From Bradyrhizobium sp. CSS354 (lineage in GTDB: Bacteria; Pseudomonadota; Alphaproteobacteria; Rhizobiales; Xanthobacteraceae), in the NCBI RefSeq assembly GCF_029051725.1, contig NZ_JAACFU010000005.1, positions 310,001 through 374,000 of the forward strand: a DNA stretch of 64,000 nt, given 5' to 3'. A model generated the notes under the pieces. It saw only the letters and a program-made list of their open reading frames with translations. It had not been told where the DNA came from and ran no database searches. Of the stretch, positions 26,706-36,539 are shown one piece after another; within the stretch, counting starts at the first letter, position 1; each line of letters opens with the position of its first letter. A program made the position numbers and the translations under genes.

Positions 26706-28967
26706 ATGGGTATCTTCGATGCAATGAACACCTCGGTGGGTGGCCTGCAGGCGCAGTCCTACGCGCTGCAGAACATTTCCGGCAACATCGCGAACTCATC
26801 CACCACCGGTTACAAGGGCATCGGGACCAGCTTCGTCGATCTCATTCCGGACGCCTCGGTGCCGAGCAAGCAGGTCGCCGGCGGCGTGACCGCCAATGCC
26901 AAGGCCACCATCACCACGCAAGGCACGATCTCGGGCTCCACCGTCGCCACCAACATGGCGATCACCGGCGACGGCTTCTTCTCGATCCAGAAGGCAACCG
27001 GCATCGTCGACAACTCGCCGGTGTTCAGCGGCGTCACCTATTACACGCGGCGCGGCGACTTCCAGCTCAATGCCAACGGCAATCTGGTCAACGGCGCCGG
27101 CTATTACCTGATGGGCGTCACGGTCGACCCGAAGACCGGCAACCCGCAAGGCAACGTTGCGACGGTCCTGAAATTCCAGAACAACTTCATCCCGGCACAG
27201 GCGACGACCTCGATCCAGTACGCGGCGAACCTGCCGACCCAGCCGAACACCGTCGCGAGCACGACTGCGGCGACCAAGACGCTGCTCGCGGCTGGCGGAA
27301 TCAATCCGTCGGACTTCCAGGCCAACCCCTTGCCGGTGGGCACACCGCCCGCGCCCTATACCAGCGCGACGGTGTCCGGCGCAGCCGCCACGGGCAACAT
27401 CCGCTCGGCCTATTCGTCAACGACGGGGACGGGCACGGTCCCGCTCCAGAACAACTCGTCCGCGGTGGCATCGGGCACCACTTCGCTCGACAATGCCGTG
27501 GGCACGCATCTCGCCTCCAGCATCCTCACAGCGCTGAGCGGCCAGACGCTGACCATCAACGGCAACACAATTACCTTCGACGGCAGCACCACCGTCGCGA
27601 CGGTTGGCAGCAACACCACGATTGGTCTCGGCGCGGGCACGACGGCGACCGTGGCCAGCATCCTGAATGCGATCCAGACGGCCGGCGGTGCCGGTGTCAC
27701 GGCCTCGCTCTCCGCCAGCGGCAATATCCAGATCTCGACGGGTACCGGCACCGACGTGGCGGTCAACAGCGGCACCGCAGCCACGGCACTCGGCATCAGC
27801 AGCGTGGCGCGGGGCGGCAACGTGCTGTCCTCGCCCTCGATCACAGGCGCCACGGTGCTGAGCGGCGCGGCAACGGCCGGTGGCGCCGAGGTGCTCTCGT
27901 CCGGCTTTTCGGCAGGCCCGCCCGCCGACACCATCACCGTCAACGGTCAGACGCTGACCTTTGTGGCCTCGGGCGCCACCGGTCCGAACCAGATCAACAT
28001 CACCGACAACATCACGACCCTGCTCGGCAAGATCGACGCTCTCTCCGGCGCGTCGGGGTCGTCGATCAGCAGCGGCGGCGTCATCACGCTGAACACCGGC
28101 ACCGTCTCCAATCTCTCGGTAGCCAGCTCCAACAGTGCGGCCTTCGCCGCGCTCGGCTTCACCTCGACCATCAGCAAGAATCGTGACGGCGGCGGCACCG
28201 CCGGCACCGGCGGCGTCATCGGCAACGACATCGCGACCTTCACCAAGGAATCGATCAGCGGTGGCGCGGTGACCGCCTACAACGCCGCCGGCACGCCGGT
28301 GAACCTGCAATTGCGCTGGGCCAAGACCGACAGCGCCTCGCTCGGCGCCGGCCATGCCGATACCTGGAACATGTTCTACCAGACCGACCCGAATGCGACC
28401 GGTTCGACGGTCGGCTGGGTCAACACCGGCCAGGCCTTCACCTTTGCCTCCGACGGCTCACTGACCTCGCCGAGCGGCTCGGGCATCACCATCAACAACG
28501 TCAGCGTCAGCGGGCAGTCGCTCGGCTCGGTGTCCTTCAACATCTCCTCGGGCGGGCTGACGCAATATGCCAGCACCAGCGGCGCGGTGACCATCAACAC
28601 CATCACCCAGAACGGCTACGCCGCGGGTCAGCTCCGCTCGGTCGCCGTCAACAACAACGGTCTCGTGGTCGGCACCTTCTCCAACGGCCAGAACCTCGAC
28701 CTCGCACAGGTCTCGTTGTCGCACTTCAACGGCACCAATTATCTCAAGGCGATCGACGGCGGCGCTTACGCTTCAACCGAGCAGTCGGGGCCCGCGATCG
28801 ACGGCGCGTCGGGCACCATCAGCGGCTCGTCGCTGGAAGGCTCGAACACCGACATCGCCGACGAATTCACCAAGCTGATCGTGACCCAGCAGGCCTATTC
28901 GGCCAACACCAAGGTGATCACGACCGCGAATTCGATGGTGCAGGACCTCTTGAACGTGTTGCGCTGA
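26706..28967 (+). CDS. flgE: Flagellar hook protein FlgE
   Basis: 753 residues, far longer than the E. coli protein (about 400). The N-terminus MGIFDAMNTSVGGLQAQSYA with NISGNIANSSTTGYKG and the C-terminus VTQQAYSANTKVITTANSMV are the conserved rod/hook D0 segments. The extra length lies in the surface domain. It includes two copies of a beta module: GQTLTINGNTITF at about 279-365 and ADTITVNGQTLTF at about 407-485. The same module occurs in FlgL and the flagellins. FlgE polymerises into the universal-joint hook. It is first in the operon with flgK 34 nt downstream. Confidence 0.93.
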   Translation: MGIFDAMNTSVGGLQAQSYALQNISGNIANSSTTGYKGIGTSFVDLIPDASVPSKQVAGGVTANAKATITTQGTISGSTVATNMAITGDGFFSIQKATGIVDNSPVFSGVTYYTRRGDFQLNANGNLVNGAGYYLMGVTVDPKTGNPQGNVATVLKFQNNFIPAQATTSIQYAANLPTQPNTVASTTAATKTLLAAGGINPSDFQANPLPVGTPPAPYTSATVSGAAATGNIRSAYSSTTGTGTVPLQNNSSAVASGTTSLDNAVGTHLASSILTALSGQTLTINGNTITFDGSTTVATVGSNTTIGLGAGTTATVASILNAIQTAGGAGVTASLSASGNIQISTGTGTDVAVNSGTAATALGISSVARGGNVLSSPSITGATVLSGAATAGGAEVLSSGFSAGPPADTITVNGQTLTFVASGATGPNQINITDNITTLLGKIDALSGASGSSISSGGVITLNTGTVSNLSVASSNSAAFAALGFTSTISKNRDGGGTAGTGGVIGNDIATFTKESISGGAVTAYNAAGTPVNLQLRWAKTDSASLGAGHADTWNMFYQTDPNATGSTVGWVNTGQAFTFASDGSLTSPSGSGITINNVSVSGQSLGSVSFNISSGGLTQYASTSGAVTINTITQNGYAAGQLRSVAVNNNGLVVGTFSNGQNLDLAQVSLSHFNGTNYLKAIDGGAYASTEQSGPAIDGASGTISGSSLEGSNTDIADEFTKLIVTQQAYSANTKVITTANSMVQDLLNVLR

Positions 28968-29001
28968 TCGCGCGTGACGTAACCAAAGGCGGCAAGTCAA
29001 C

Positions 29002-30885
29002 ATGGGTTTGAGTTCAGCCCTCGCCAGTGCGATGAGCGGTCTGCGTGCCAATCAGGCTGCGCTCTCGATCGTTTCCTCGAACGTCGCCAACTCGCAGACG
29101 CCGGGTTACGTCGTCCAGACGCCGAACCAGATCGAGGTCACCACCGGCGACTTCGGCTCGACGGTGATGACGACCGGCGTCAGCCGCGAGCTCGACACCT
29201 ATGTGCAGAACCAGCTGCGCACCGAGACCGGCGGCAGCGGCTACGCCGACCAGATGGCCAACATCCTGAAGCAGCTTCAGAATGTCTATGGCACGCCCGG
29301 CAACAGCGGTACGCTCGAAAACGCGCTGAACAGTTTCACCACGGCGCTGCAGGCGCTGTCGACCAACGCGGGCTCGTCGTCGGCGCAGACGGTTGCGCTC
29401 GGCGCGGCGCAGACGCTGGCGCAGCAGCTCAACCTCGCCACCAAGGGAATCCAGTCGCTGCGCTCCAACGTCGAGCAGGATCTTGGCACCTCGGCGCTAG
29501 CCGCCAACGCGGCGATGCAGCAGGTCGCCGACATCAACGGCAGGCTCCAGGGCCTGTCGGCAAACGACCCCTCGGCCGCGACGCTGATGGACCAGCGCGA
29601 CCAGGCCATCAACACGCTGTCGAAATATGTCGACGTCCACGTCACCACCGACGGGTCCAATCAGGCCAACATCTACACCACCACCGGCATCCAGCTGGTC
29701 GGCGCCGGCCTGGCCTCGCAATTCACGTTTGCGTCCGCCGGCGCGCTGTCGGCGACCTCGCTCTACAACATCGATGCGGCCAAATCCGGCGTCGGCGCGT
29801 TCAACATCAGGCTCCCGAACGGATCCTCGGTCGACGTCATCGCCAACAGCGTGGTGTCTTCGGGCCAGATCGCGGCCGATCTGAAGCTGCGCGATCAGAC
29901 GCTGGTGCAGGCGCAGAACCAGATTGACCAGTTCGCCGCGACGATGTCGAGCGCGTTGTCGGACAAGACCACGGCCGGCAGCACGGTCACCGGCCCGCCG
30001 GCCGGCTTCGATCTCGATCTTGCCGGGGCGGCGCCGGGCAACAGCGTCAACTTCACCTACACCGATACGACCACCAACACGAAGCGACAGGTCACGCTGG
30101 TCAACGTGACCGATCCGACGGCGCTGCCGCTCCAGAATGCCACCAACGCCAATCCGATGCAGATCGGGGTGAACTTCGCCGGCGGCATGAGCGCGATCGC
30201 CTCGGCGCTCAACACCGCGCTTAACGGCTCGCATCTGTCGTTCGCCGCCGCCCCGTCGCCGGCGACGGCCACCACATTGCGGGTGACCGACGACAACAGC
30301 GGCCTCGCCAAGGTCAATTCGGCCTCGATCACCAAGACGATCTCGTCGCTGACCTCGGGCAATCCGCAACTGCCGCTGTTCACCGATGGTGGGCAGGCGC
30401 TCTACACCGGCGCGATCACGGCATCGGGTTCGCAGATGACCGGCCTTGCCGGGCGCATCGCCGTGAACACGCAGCTCGCCACCGACCCGACCAGGCTGTC
30501 GGTCTACAACACCTCGCCGGTGACGCCCACGGGCGACACCACGCGCTCGGACTATCTCTATTCGCAGCTCACCTCGGCGGTGTTCTCCTATTCGCCGCAA
30601 TCCGGTCTGGGCTCGGCAAGCCAGCCCTTCACCGGCAGCGTCTCGAACTACCTCCAGCAGTTCCTGAGCATCCAGGGCAATGCCGCGACCCAGGCGACCC
30701 AGCTCCAGCAGGGCCAGAGCGTCGTGGTCTCGACGCTGCAGGCCAAGTTCAACTCGACCTCCAGCGTCAATCTGGACTCGGAAATGTCGAACCTGATCCA
30801 GCTGCAGAATGCCTATGCCGCCAACGCTCATGTCATGTCGGTGGTGCAGAGCATGATGAATACGTTGCTCCAGGCTCAAGTGTAA
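29002..30885 (+). CDS. flgK: Hook-filament junction protein 1 FlgK (HAP1)
   Basis: 627 residues. It starts MGLSSALASAMSGLRANQAA with VSSNVANSQTPGYV, and ends with EMSNLIQLQNAYAANAHVMS and MNTLLQAQV, the conserved D0/D1 helices of FlgK. A coiled middle (about 90-200) is followed by beta surface domains. It forms the first junction ring between hook and filament. flgL follows at 21 nt, so the three genes form one transcription unit. Confidence 0.92.
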   Translation: MGLSSALASAMSGLRANQAALSIVSSNVANSQTPGYVVQTPNQIEVTTGDFGSTVMTTGVSRELDTYVQNQLRTETGGSGYADQMANILKQLQNVYGTPGNSGTLENALNSFTTALQALSTNAGSSSAQTVALGAAQTLAQQLNLATKGIQSLRSNVEQDLGTSALAANAAMQQVADINGRLQGLSANDPSAATLMDQRDQAINTLSKYVDVHVTTDGSNQANIYTTTGIQLVGAGLASQFTFASAGALSATSLYNIDAAKSGVGAFNIRLPNGSSVDVIANSVVSSGQIAADLKLRDQTLVQAQNQIDQFAATMSSALSDKTTAGSTVTGPPAGFDLDLAGAAPGNSVNFTYTDTTTNTKRQVTLVNVTDPTALPLQNATNANPMQIGVNFAGGMSAIASALNTALNGSHLSFAAAPSPATATTLRVTDDNSGLAKVNSASITKTISSLTSGNPQLPLFTDGGQALYTGAITASGSQMTGLAGRIAVNTQLATDPTRLSVYNTSPVTPTGDTTRSDYLYSQLTSAVFSYSPQSGLGSASQPFTGSVSNYLQQFLSIQGNAATQATQLQQGQSVVVSTLQAKFNSTSSVNLDSEMSNLIQLQNAYAANAHVMSVVQSMMNTLLQAQV

Positions 30886-30906
30886 CAAGTAACAGGGCTC
30901 TGAAAC

Positions 30907-32790
30907 ATGTCGATCAGCAGCATCAACTATTCCTCGTCGGTTCTCGGTTCGCAGATCCGCAACATCAATCAGCAGCTCACCGACCTATCGACGCAGCTCT
31001 CGACCGGCAAGCTGTCGCAGAACTATTCCGGGATGGGCACCAACGAGGGCTTTGCGATCGCCGGGCGCGCGCAGCTCTCCAACATCGCCGCCTATACCGA
31101 CACGATGACCAACGTCAACGTCAGCATCAACCTCGCCAATACCGCGTTGCAGTCGCTGACCACGATCCGCAACACGGTGCAGACGGGCTCGGCCAACACC
31201 GCGCAGGATCTCAACGTCAACGGCCAGACGGTTGCGCAGAACACCGCGGCTGCGCAATTCGGCTCGATGGTCGGCGTTCTCAACACGCAGTCCGGCAACC
31301 GCTATCTGTTCTCCGGAACCGCCTTCAACACGCCGTCGGTCGCGAATGCCGGCGACATCATCAACGGCACCACGACGCAGGCGGGCTTCAAGACCGTCAT
31401 GGCGGAGCGGCAGGCCGCCGACCTCGGCGCCAACGGCATGGGCCGGCTGGTACTGGCGACGCCACAGCCGACGCCGAGCTCGGTAATGGTGTCCGAGGAC
31501 GCCGCGGCATCGCCATTCGGCCTGAAGATCGCCGCGGTCTCCTCGACGCTGACCGGCGCGACGGTCACCGGCCCGAGCGGCTCGCCGGTGTCGTTCTCGG
31601 TCGACCTCAACGGCGTCAATCCGAACAATGGCGACAAGCTCAGCGTGCAGTTCACGCTGCCCGATGGCTCGACCGAGCAGATCGACCTGACGGCATCGAC
31701 GGCGACGCCGACACCGCTCGGCAGCTTTGCCATCGATGCAAGCGTCCCGGTCAACCCGAACAACACGGCGACGAACCTCAACACCGCGCTGAACACCGCG
31801 ATCAAGAAGCTCGCCGGCACCTCGCTGGTGGCGGCCTCCGCCGTCACCGCCGGCGACAATTTCTTCAACACCGACAGCTCGGCGATCGGGGTTGCCAAGA
31901 CCAGCCAGGCGTCCGTGCCGATCAGCGGCACCACCGCGCTATCCGGCACCTCGCCCTCGGACTCGATTGCGCCGGGCTTCTCCGCCGGCGACACCCTGAC
32001 CGTCAACGGCACCACGATCAGCTTCGTCGCTTCGGGTGCGACCGGCAACCAGCTGAATATCGGCGACAGCATCCAGGCCCTGATGAGCAAGATCGACGCC
32101 ATCACGGGCACCTCGCGGCCGTCTACCGTCCATGGCGGCTCGATCACGATCAACACCGACGATGCGGCGAGCCTGAACATCACGAGCTCGAATACGGGTG
32201 CTCTCGCCTCGCTCGGTTTCAGCTCGACGCCGATCACCGCCACGCAACCGCCGCTGCGGGTCGGCTCGTCGCCCGCGAGCTCGGCGACCACGCTGGTCAA
32301 CGGCTCGGCCACCACCGTGAAATGGTACCTGGGCAATGACGGCCCCGGCTCGCCGCGCTCCACCGCGATGGCCCGGGTCGACGATTCCGTCACGGTGCAG
32401 TATGGCGCGCAGGCCAACGAGGACGCGATCCGCAAGGAGCTGCAGGCGGTCGCCGTGTTCGGGACGTTCTCGACCTCGCCGACCGGGCAGTACTCGGGCG
32501 GGCAGGTCGCCGCGCTGAGCCTGCGGGTGACGCAGGCCTTGACGAAGCAGCCCGGCCAGCAGCGCATCGAGGACATCCAGACCGACATCGCGATGGCGCA
32601 GAACACCATGAAGGGCGCAAGCTCGCGCCAGACCCAGGCCAAGGCGCAGCTCCAGACCATCATCGACCAGGCGGAATCGGCCCCGCCGGACCAGGTTGCG
32701 AGCGAGATACTGGCGCTCCAGAATGCCCTCCAGGCGTCCTACCAGGTGACATCGAACCTCTCGCAGCTCTCGCTCGTCAAGTTCCTGTAA
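30907..32790 (+). CDS. flgL: Hook-filament junction protein 3 FlgL (HAP3)
   Basis: 627 residues, about twice the usual FlgL length. The N-terminal helices (LGSQIRNINQQLTDLSTQLS, STGKLSQNY) and C-terminal helices (LQNALQASYQVTSNLSQLSL) fit FlgL/flagellin-type ends, and NRYLFSGT is a typical FlgL motif. The enlarged central region contains a beta module (GDTLTVNGTTISF, about 362-440) that closely resembles the second module of FlgE. A CtrA box begins 8 nt after its stop codon. Confidence 0.88.
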   Translation: MSISSINYSSSVLGSQIRNINQQLTDLSTQLSTGKLSQNYSGMGTNEGFAIAGRAQLSNIAAYTDTMTNVNVSINLANTALQSLTTIRNTVQTGSANTAQDLNVNGQTVAQNTAAAQFGSMVGVLNTQSGNRYLFSGTAFNTPSVANAGDIINGTTTQAGFKTVMAERQAADLGANGMGRLVLATPQPTPSSVMVSEDAAASPFGLKIAAVSSTLTGATVTGPSGSPVSFSVDLNGVNPNNGDKLSVQFTLPDGSTEQIDLTASTATPTPLGSFAIDASVPVNPNNTATNLNTALNTAIKKLAGTSLVAASAVTAGDNFFNTDSSAIGVAKTSQASVPISGTTALSGTSPSDSIAPGFSAGDTLTVNGTTISFVASGATGNQLNIGDSIQALMSKIDAITGTSRPSTVHGGSITINTDDAASLNITSSNTGALASLGFSSTPITATQPPLRVGSSPASSATTLVNGSATTVKWYLGNDGPGSPRSTAMARVDDSVTVQYGAQANEDAIRKELQAVAVFGTFSTSPTGQYSGGQVAALSLRVTQALTKQPGQQRIEDIQTDIAMAQNTMKGASSRQTQAKAQLQTIIDQAESAPPDQVASEILALQNALQASYQVTSNLSQLSLVKFL

Positions 32791-32798
32791 GCCGGGCG

Positions 32799-32814
32799 TT
32801 AAGGCGCCGTTAAC
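32799..32814 (+). promoter_or_regulatory. Perfect CtrA-type box upstream of the four-gene operon
   Basis: TTAAGGCGCCGTTAAC is an exact TTAA-N7-TTAAC, the CtrA site of Alphaproteobacteria. It lies 48 nt before the glycosyltransferase start, where it could overlap a promoter. This suggests cell-cycle or flagellar-class control of the following operon, separate from the sigma-54 transcript of flgEKL. Confidence 0.65.
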
Positions 32815-32862
32815 CATGCCTCTTTACCTCTTGGTGAGGATTGCAGCGGGGCGGAGCTGACG

Positions 32863-33645
32863 ATGTCGGAGAAGATGAAACTGGTGGTGGCCACGCCATG
32901 TTTCGGCGGGCAGGTGACGAGCATCTATGCGAGCTCGATCTTCGCGCTCCAGCGCGCCGTGCACGGCATGGCCAATCTCGAGCTCAAGGTGCAGCTGCGC
33001 GACGGCGATGCGCTAATCACGCGCGCACGGGCCAATCTGGCGGCGATGTTCCTGGACGATCCAGAGGCGACGCATTTCCTGTTCATCGACGCCGACATCG
33101 GCTTCAAGCCGGAGCAGGTGTTCCGGCTGATCGAGTGCGGCGCGGACGTCGTCGCCGGCTGCTATCCGATCAAGCGGATCAACTGGGACAAGGCCGCGCG
33201 GGCGATCCAGTCCGGCCGCGCCGACGTGCCGGCGGCATCGCTCGACTACGTGCTTGAGATCGAGGACCCCGACCGCATCGTGGTGGTGAACGGCTTCACC
33301 CGCGTGCGTTACGCCGGCACCGGCTTCCTGATGATCCGGCGCTCCGTGCTGGAGACGATGTGCCGTCATCCGGATTACGCGGCCTTGCAATTCTTCCGCG
33401 AGCATTCGCACGATACGCTGGCGGCGAGCCTGAACCGGTTTGCCTTGTTCGAATGCATGATCGATCCGGCGACCGGCACCTATCTGTCCGAGGACTTCGC
33501 CTTCTGCAAGCGCTGGACCGACATCGGCGGCGAGATCTGGGCCGACATCGAGAGCTCGCTCGATCACGTCGGACCGTCGGTGTTCCACGGCGACATCACC
33601 TCGCAATTCGCACCGGCGCCCGCGGCGGCGGCCGATGCGGCGTGA
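32863..33645 (+). CDS. GT-A fold glycosyltransferase, probable
   Basis: 260 residues. It begins KLVVATPCFGGQVTSIYASS and has a DxD metal/nucleotide-sugar motif in FIDADIGF (Asp76, Asp78). It is followed by EQVFRLIECGADVVAGCYP and a C-terminal acidic segment TYLSEDFAFCKRW, the layout of Anp1-like GT-A transferases. Donor and acceptor are unknown. It heads an apparent operon with two PLP enzymes and an ATP-grasp ligase, behind a CtrA box, between flgL and the flagellin genes. Flagellin glycosylation is the obvious hypothesis but is not shown. Confidence 0.7.
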   Translation: MSEKMKLVVATPCFGGQVTSIYASSIFALQRAVHGMANLELKVQLRDGDALITRARANLAAMFLDDPEATHFLFIDADIGFKPEQVFRLIECGADVVAGCYPIKRINWDKAARAIQSGRADVPAASLDYVLEIEDPDRIVVVNGFTRVRYAGTGFLMIRRSVLETMCRHPDYAALQFFREHSHDTLAASLNRFALFECMIDPATGTYLSEDFAFCKRWTDIGGEIWADIESSLDHVGPSVFHGDITSQFAPAPAAAADAA

Positions 33646-33655
33646 GCCTTTCGGG

Positions 33656-35284
33656 ATGAGCGCCGGCGCATCCCGTCTGTCAGCCAGCGAGCGCGCGTCT
33701 GACGGCGGCTCGCGCTATCGCCTGCGCGATCTCTTCACACCGCTGGATACGCTGCTCGCCTCCGGCGGAGATCCGCGGCTGGCGCTCGATGCGAACGACC
33801 GTGTCAACGCTTATGGCTGCGCGGCTTCGCCGGAGCCGGAGCTCTGGAATTTCGCCTCCGCGACCGCGTCGACGATCTCGCAGATGGCCTACGACCGCGC
33901 CGCGCTGGCGCGCGAAGATCTGATGCACAAATGCCTGTTCGACGAGGTCGAAATCGCCTTCGATGCCCGCTGCGAGGACATGCGCGAGGAGCTGCGCGGC
34001 CACCTTGCGCTCTCGTCGCGCATCGACGTCGTGTTCTCGCCGTCCGGCACGGACTCCCAGCTTCACGCCCTGTTCGTGGCGCGCGCGGTGCTCGGTGCGG
34101 CGCCGGTGACGATCGTGGTCGGCGCCGACCAGACCGGAAGCGGGACGCCGCATACCGCACGCGGCCACCATTTCAGCACGATGACGCCAGGCGGCGTGGC
34201 CGTGCGCAAGGATGGCGCGGTGACGGGGCTCGCCGGCGATAGCATTGCGGTGCCGCTGATCGACATGGCGACCGGCATTGCGATGCGCACGGACGCCGAT
34301 GCCGCGGTGCTGCGCGCGGTCGAGACCAGCCTCACGCAAGGCCGCCGCGTTTTGTTGCAGATCATGGATTCGTCAAAACTCGGTTGGCGTGCCCCAAGCG
34401 AGGCCTGTCTCGACGAGATCGCGCGGCGCTGGCCGCGCAAGGTTCAAATCGTCGTCGATGCATGTCAGGCGCGGCTCGGCCGCCGGCGGCTGCGCGCCTA
34501 TCTCGACCGCGGTTACATGGTGCTGATGACCGGCTCGAAGTTTTTCGGCGGCCCCGCCTTCAGCGGTGCGCTGCTGCTGCCGAAAGGCCTGTCGCGCTCG
34601 ATCGACCGGATGGGTGCGATCGCGCCCGGCATCTTCGACTATGCCGGCCGCTGCGACTGGCCGGTGGCGTGGACGACGCTACGCTCTCGCTTCGAGCGCC
34701 GGCCGAATTTCGGTCAATGGCTGCGCTGGGAGGCCGCGCTGGCCGAGATCGGCAGCTACTACGCCGTGCCTGGGGCTTTCCGCGCCAGGATGCTGGCCGA
34801 ACTTGCAGCCGGCATCGACAGCATGATCGCGTTGTCGCCGTCGCTTCGTGCCGTTCCAGCCGCGATCGAGAAGTCAGGCGCGGACGACGAGGAATTCGCG
34901 CAAGCCACGATCTTTCCGTTCACGCTGCTGCGCGGCGGCAAGTCGGTCTCGATCGCCGAGACCAGCGCCGTGCATCGGGCGCTGGCGCGCGACATGGCCG
35001 AGGAGATCAGCGACAGCGCGGCGGATCGGCAAGTGGCCGCCCAGCGCTGTCTCGTCGGCCAGCCGGTCAGACTTGAGCGGCAGGACGGTGCGCCGCAGTT
35101 CGTGTTGCGCCTCTGCGTCGGCGCACGATTGTTGACCGAAGCCTGGTCGCCGGATCCAATGCAGGCGCAACGCAATGTGCAACACGTTCTCGATCGCATC
35201 GCCCATGTGCTGGTGAAGATCGAGCTGTTGCTTGACCGTGGCGCGGTCACGGCCGCGCCGGCAAAGTCCGCGTTCGAGGTGTGA
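33656..35284 (+). CDS. PLP-dependent fold-type I enzyme, unknown substrate
   Basis: 542 residues. The PLP-binding signs are VVDACQAR (Asp268) and the Schiff-base Lys295 in LMTGSKFFGG, 27 residues later. The phosphate-binding segment is SPSGTDSQLHALF. The arrangement is closest to class V or decarboxylase-like transferases, but I do not recognise a specific enzyme. It starts 10 nt after the glycosyltransferase stop and ends 1 nt before the ATP-grasp start, so it is co-translated. ATG 33656 was chosen; an upstream ATG at 33635 would overlap the previous gene and has no better ribosome site. Confidence 0.75.
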   Translation: MSAGASRLSASERASDGGSRYRLRDLFTPLDTLLASGGDPRLALDANDRVNAYGCAASPEPELWNFASATASTISQMAYDRAALAREDLMHKCLFDEVEIAFDARCEDMREELRGHLALSSRIDVVFSPSGTDSQLHALFVARAVLGAAPVTIVVGADQTGSGTPHTARGHHFSTMTPGGVAVRKDGAVTGLAGDSIAVPLIDMATGIAMRTDADAAVLRAVETSLTQGRRVLLQIMDSSKLGWRAPSEACLDEIARRWPRKVQIVVDACQARLGRRRLRAYLDRGYMVLMTGSKFFGGPAFSGALLLPKGLSRSIDRMGAIAPGIFDYAGRCDWPVAWTTLRSRFERRPNFGQWLRWEAALAEIGSYYAVPGAFRARMLAELAAGIDSMIALSPSLRAVPAAIEKSGADDEEFAQATIFPFTLLRGGKSVSIAETSAVHRALARDMAEEISDSAADRQVAAQRCLVGQPVRLERQDGAPQFVLRLCVGARLLTEAWSPDPMQAQRNVQHVLDRIAHVLVKIELLLDRGAVTAAPAKSAFEV

Positions 35285-35285
35285 G

Positions 35286-36539
35286 ATGCAACATCCAGTT
35301 TCCGCGCAGAGCGGCGTGACCGCGCCGAACCATGCCGACCGCATCGGCTTTGCGCAGTTGACGCGCCGCGCCTTCGAGGGCGGCGACCTGCATCCATTGC
35401 GCGAGCGACTGCTGGCGCGGATCGAGGAAGGGACGGCGGAGGCCGGCGAAGGCCTCGATCTCTCGCTGATTGCCCAGCTTCTCGGCGAGAAGGAGGCCGG
35501 GCTGGTGATCCAGACCGAAGTGCTCTCCTTCCACCAATTGTTTCGTACGCCTTGCGCTGCTGCAAAACCCCGGCTGCGCGTGCTCGCGCTCGCCGCCGAT
35601 ATCGACATGGGCGGCAACACGCCGATCGACTTCCTGCTTGAAGACTCCGACATCGAGCTGTTGACGCTCTACGTGGTCAAGGGCATCGGCCTGCCGGAGA
35701 CTCTGCCCGAGCACGACGTCGCCATCGTGATCGCATCCGATTCCGAGGAGTGCCGGCAGGCGCTCGCGCTGATCGAAAAGGCTGCGCCACACTGGCCGAG
35801 GCCGCTGCTCAATCGTCCCGATCTCATCGGCAATCTCGATCGCGACAAGCTGTATCGTCTGCTGGCGGGCGTACCCGGTCTCGACATTCCAGTGACCGCC
35901 CCCACGACGCGCGCGCAATTGTCGGAGCTCTCGCAAGGCAAGATCGTTTGCGAGGAGATCACGGGCGAACTGCGCTTTCCGATGATCGTGAGGCCGCGCG
36001 GCACGCATGCCGGCGTCGGGCTTGCCAAGCTCGACGACGCGGCGGCGCTCGCGGCCTATCTTGCCGAGCGGAAAGAGCAGGACTTCTTCGTCGCGCGCTT
36101 CGTCGACTATGCGAGTCCCGACGGGCTCTACCGCAAATATCGTCTCGCCATGGTCGATGGCAAACCCTACGCCTGCCACATGGCGATCGCCGATCGCTGG
36201 GACATCTGGTATCTCAACGCCTTCATGGCGTTCAGCGAGGAGAAGCGGGCCGAGGAAGCCATCTTCATGCTCGACTTCGACCAAGCGTTCGCGGCGCGCC
36301 ACAAAATCGCGCTGGACGAAATGAGCAGGCGCGTCGGCCTCGATTACTTCATCGTCGATTGCGCCGAGAACCAGAACCGCGAGCTCCTGGTCTTCGAAGC
36401 CGACAACACCGCCGTCGTGCACAACATGGATCCGCCGGCCGTGTTTCCGTACAAGCCGCCGCAGATGCGCAAGATCTTTGCGGCATTCACGGCGATGCTG
36501 TCGCGGCACGCAAGAGCGGGCGAGGAGAGTGCGGCATGA
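35286..36539 (+). CDS. ATP-grasp domain protein, probable amide/peptide ligase
   Basis: 417 residues. The first 170 form a Rossmann-like N-domain (HDVAIVIASDSEECRQALAL). The LNRPDLIGNLDRDKLYRLL segment opens the ATP-grasp region. FPMIVRPRGTHAGVGLAK gives the nucleotide-binding Lys/Arg strand and glycine loop. RELLVFEADNTAVVHNMDP gives the late Glu/Asn metal ligands. Such enzymes join a carboxylate to an amine through an acyl phosphate. Coupled to two PLP genes, it could ligate an amino acid or amine made by them. The stop overlaps the next start by ATGA. Confidence 0.75.
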   Translation: MQHPVSAQSGVTAPNHADRIGFAQLTRRAFEGGDLHPLRERLLARIEEGTAEAGEGLDLSLIAQLLGEKEAGLVIQTEVLSFHQLFRTPCAAAKPRLRVLALAADIDMGGNTPIDFLLEDSDIELLTLYVVKGIGLPETLPEHDVAIVIASDSEECRQALALIEKAAPHWPRPLLNRPDLIGNLDRDKLYRLLAGVPGLDIPVTAPTTRAQLSELSQGKIVCEEITGELRFPMIVRPRGTHAGVGLAKLDDAAALAAYLAERKEQDFFVARFVDYASPDGLYRKYRLAMVDGKPYACHMAIADRWDIWYLNAFMAFSEEKRAEEAIFMLDFDQAFAARHKIALDEMSRRVGLDYFIVDCAENQNRELLVFEADNTAVVHNMDPPAVFPYKPPQMRKIFAAFTAMLSRHARAGEESAA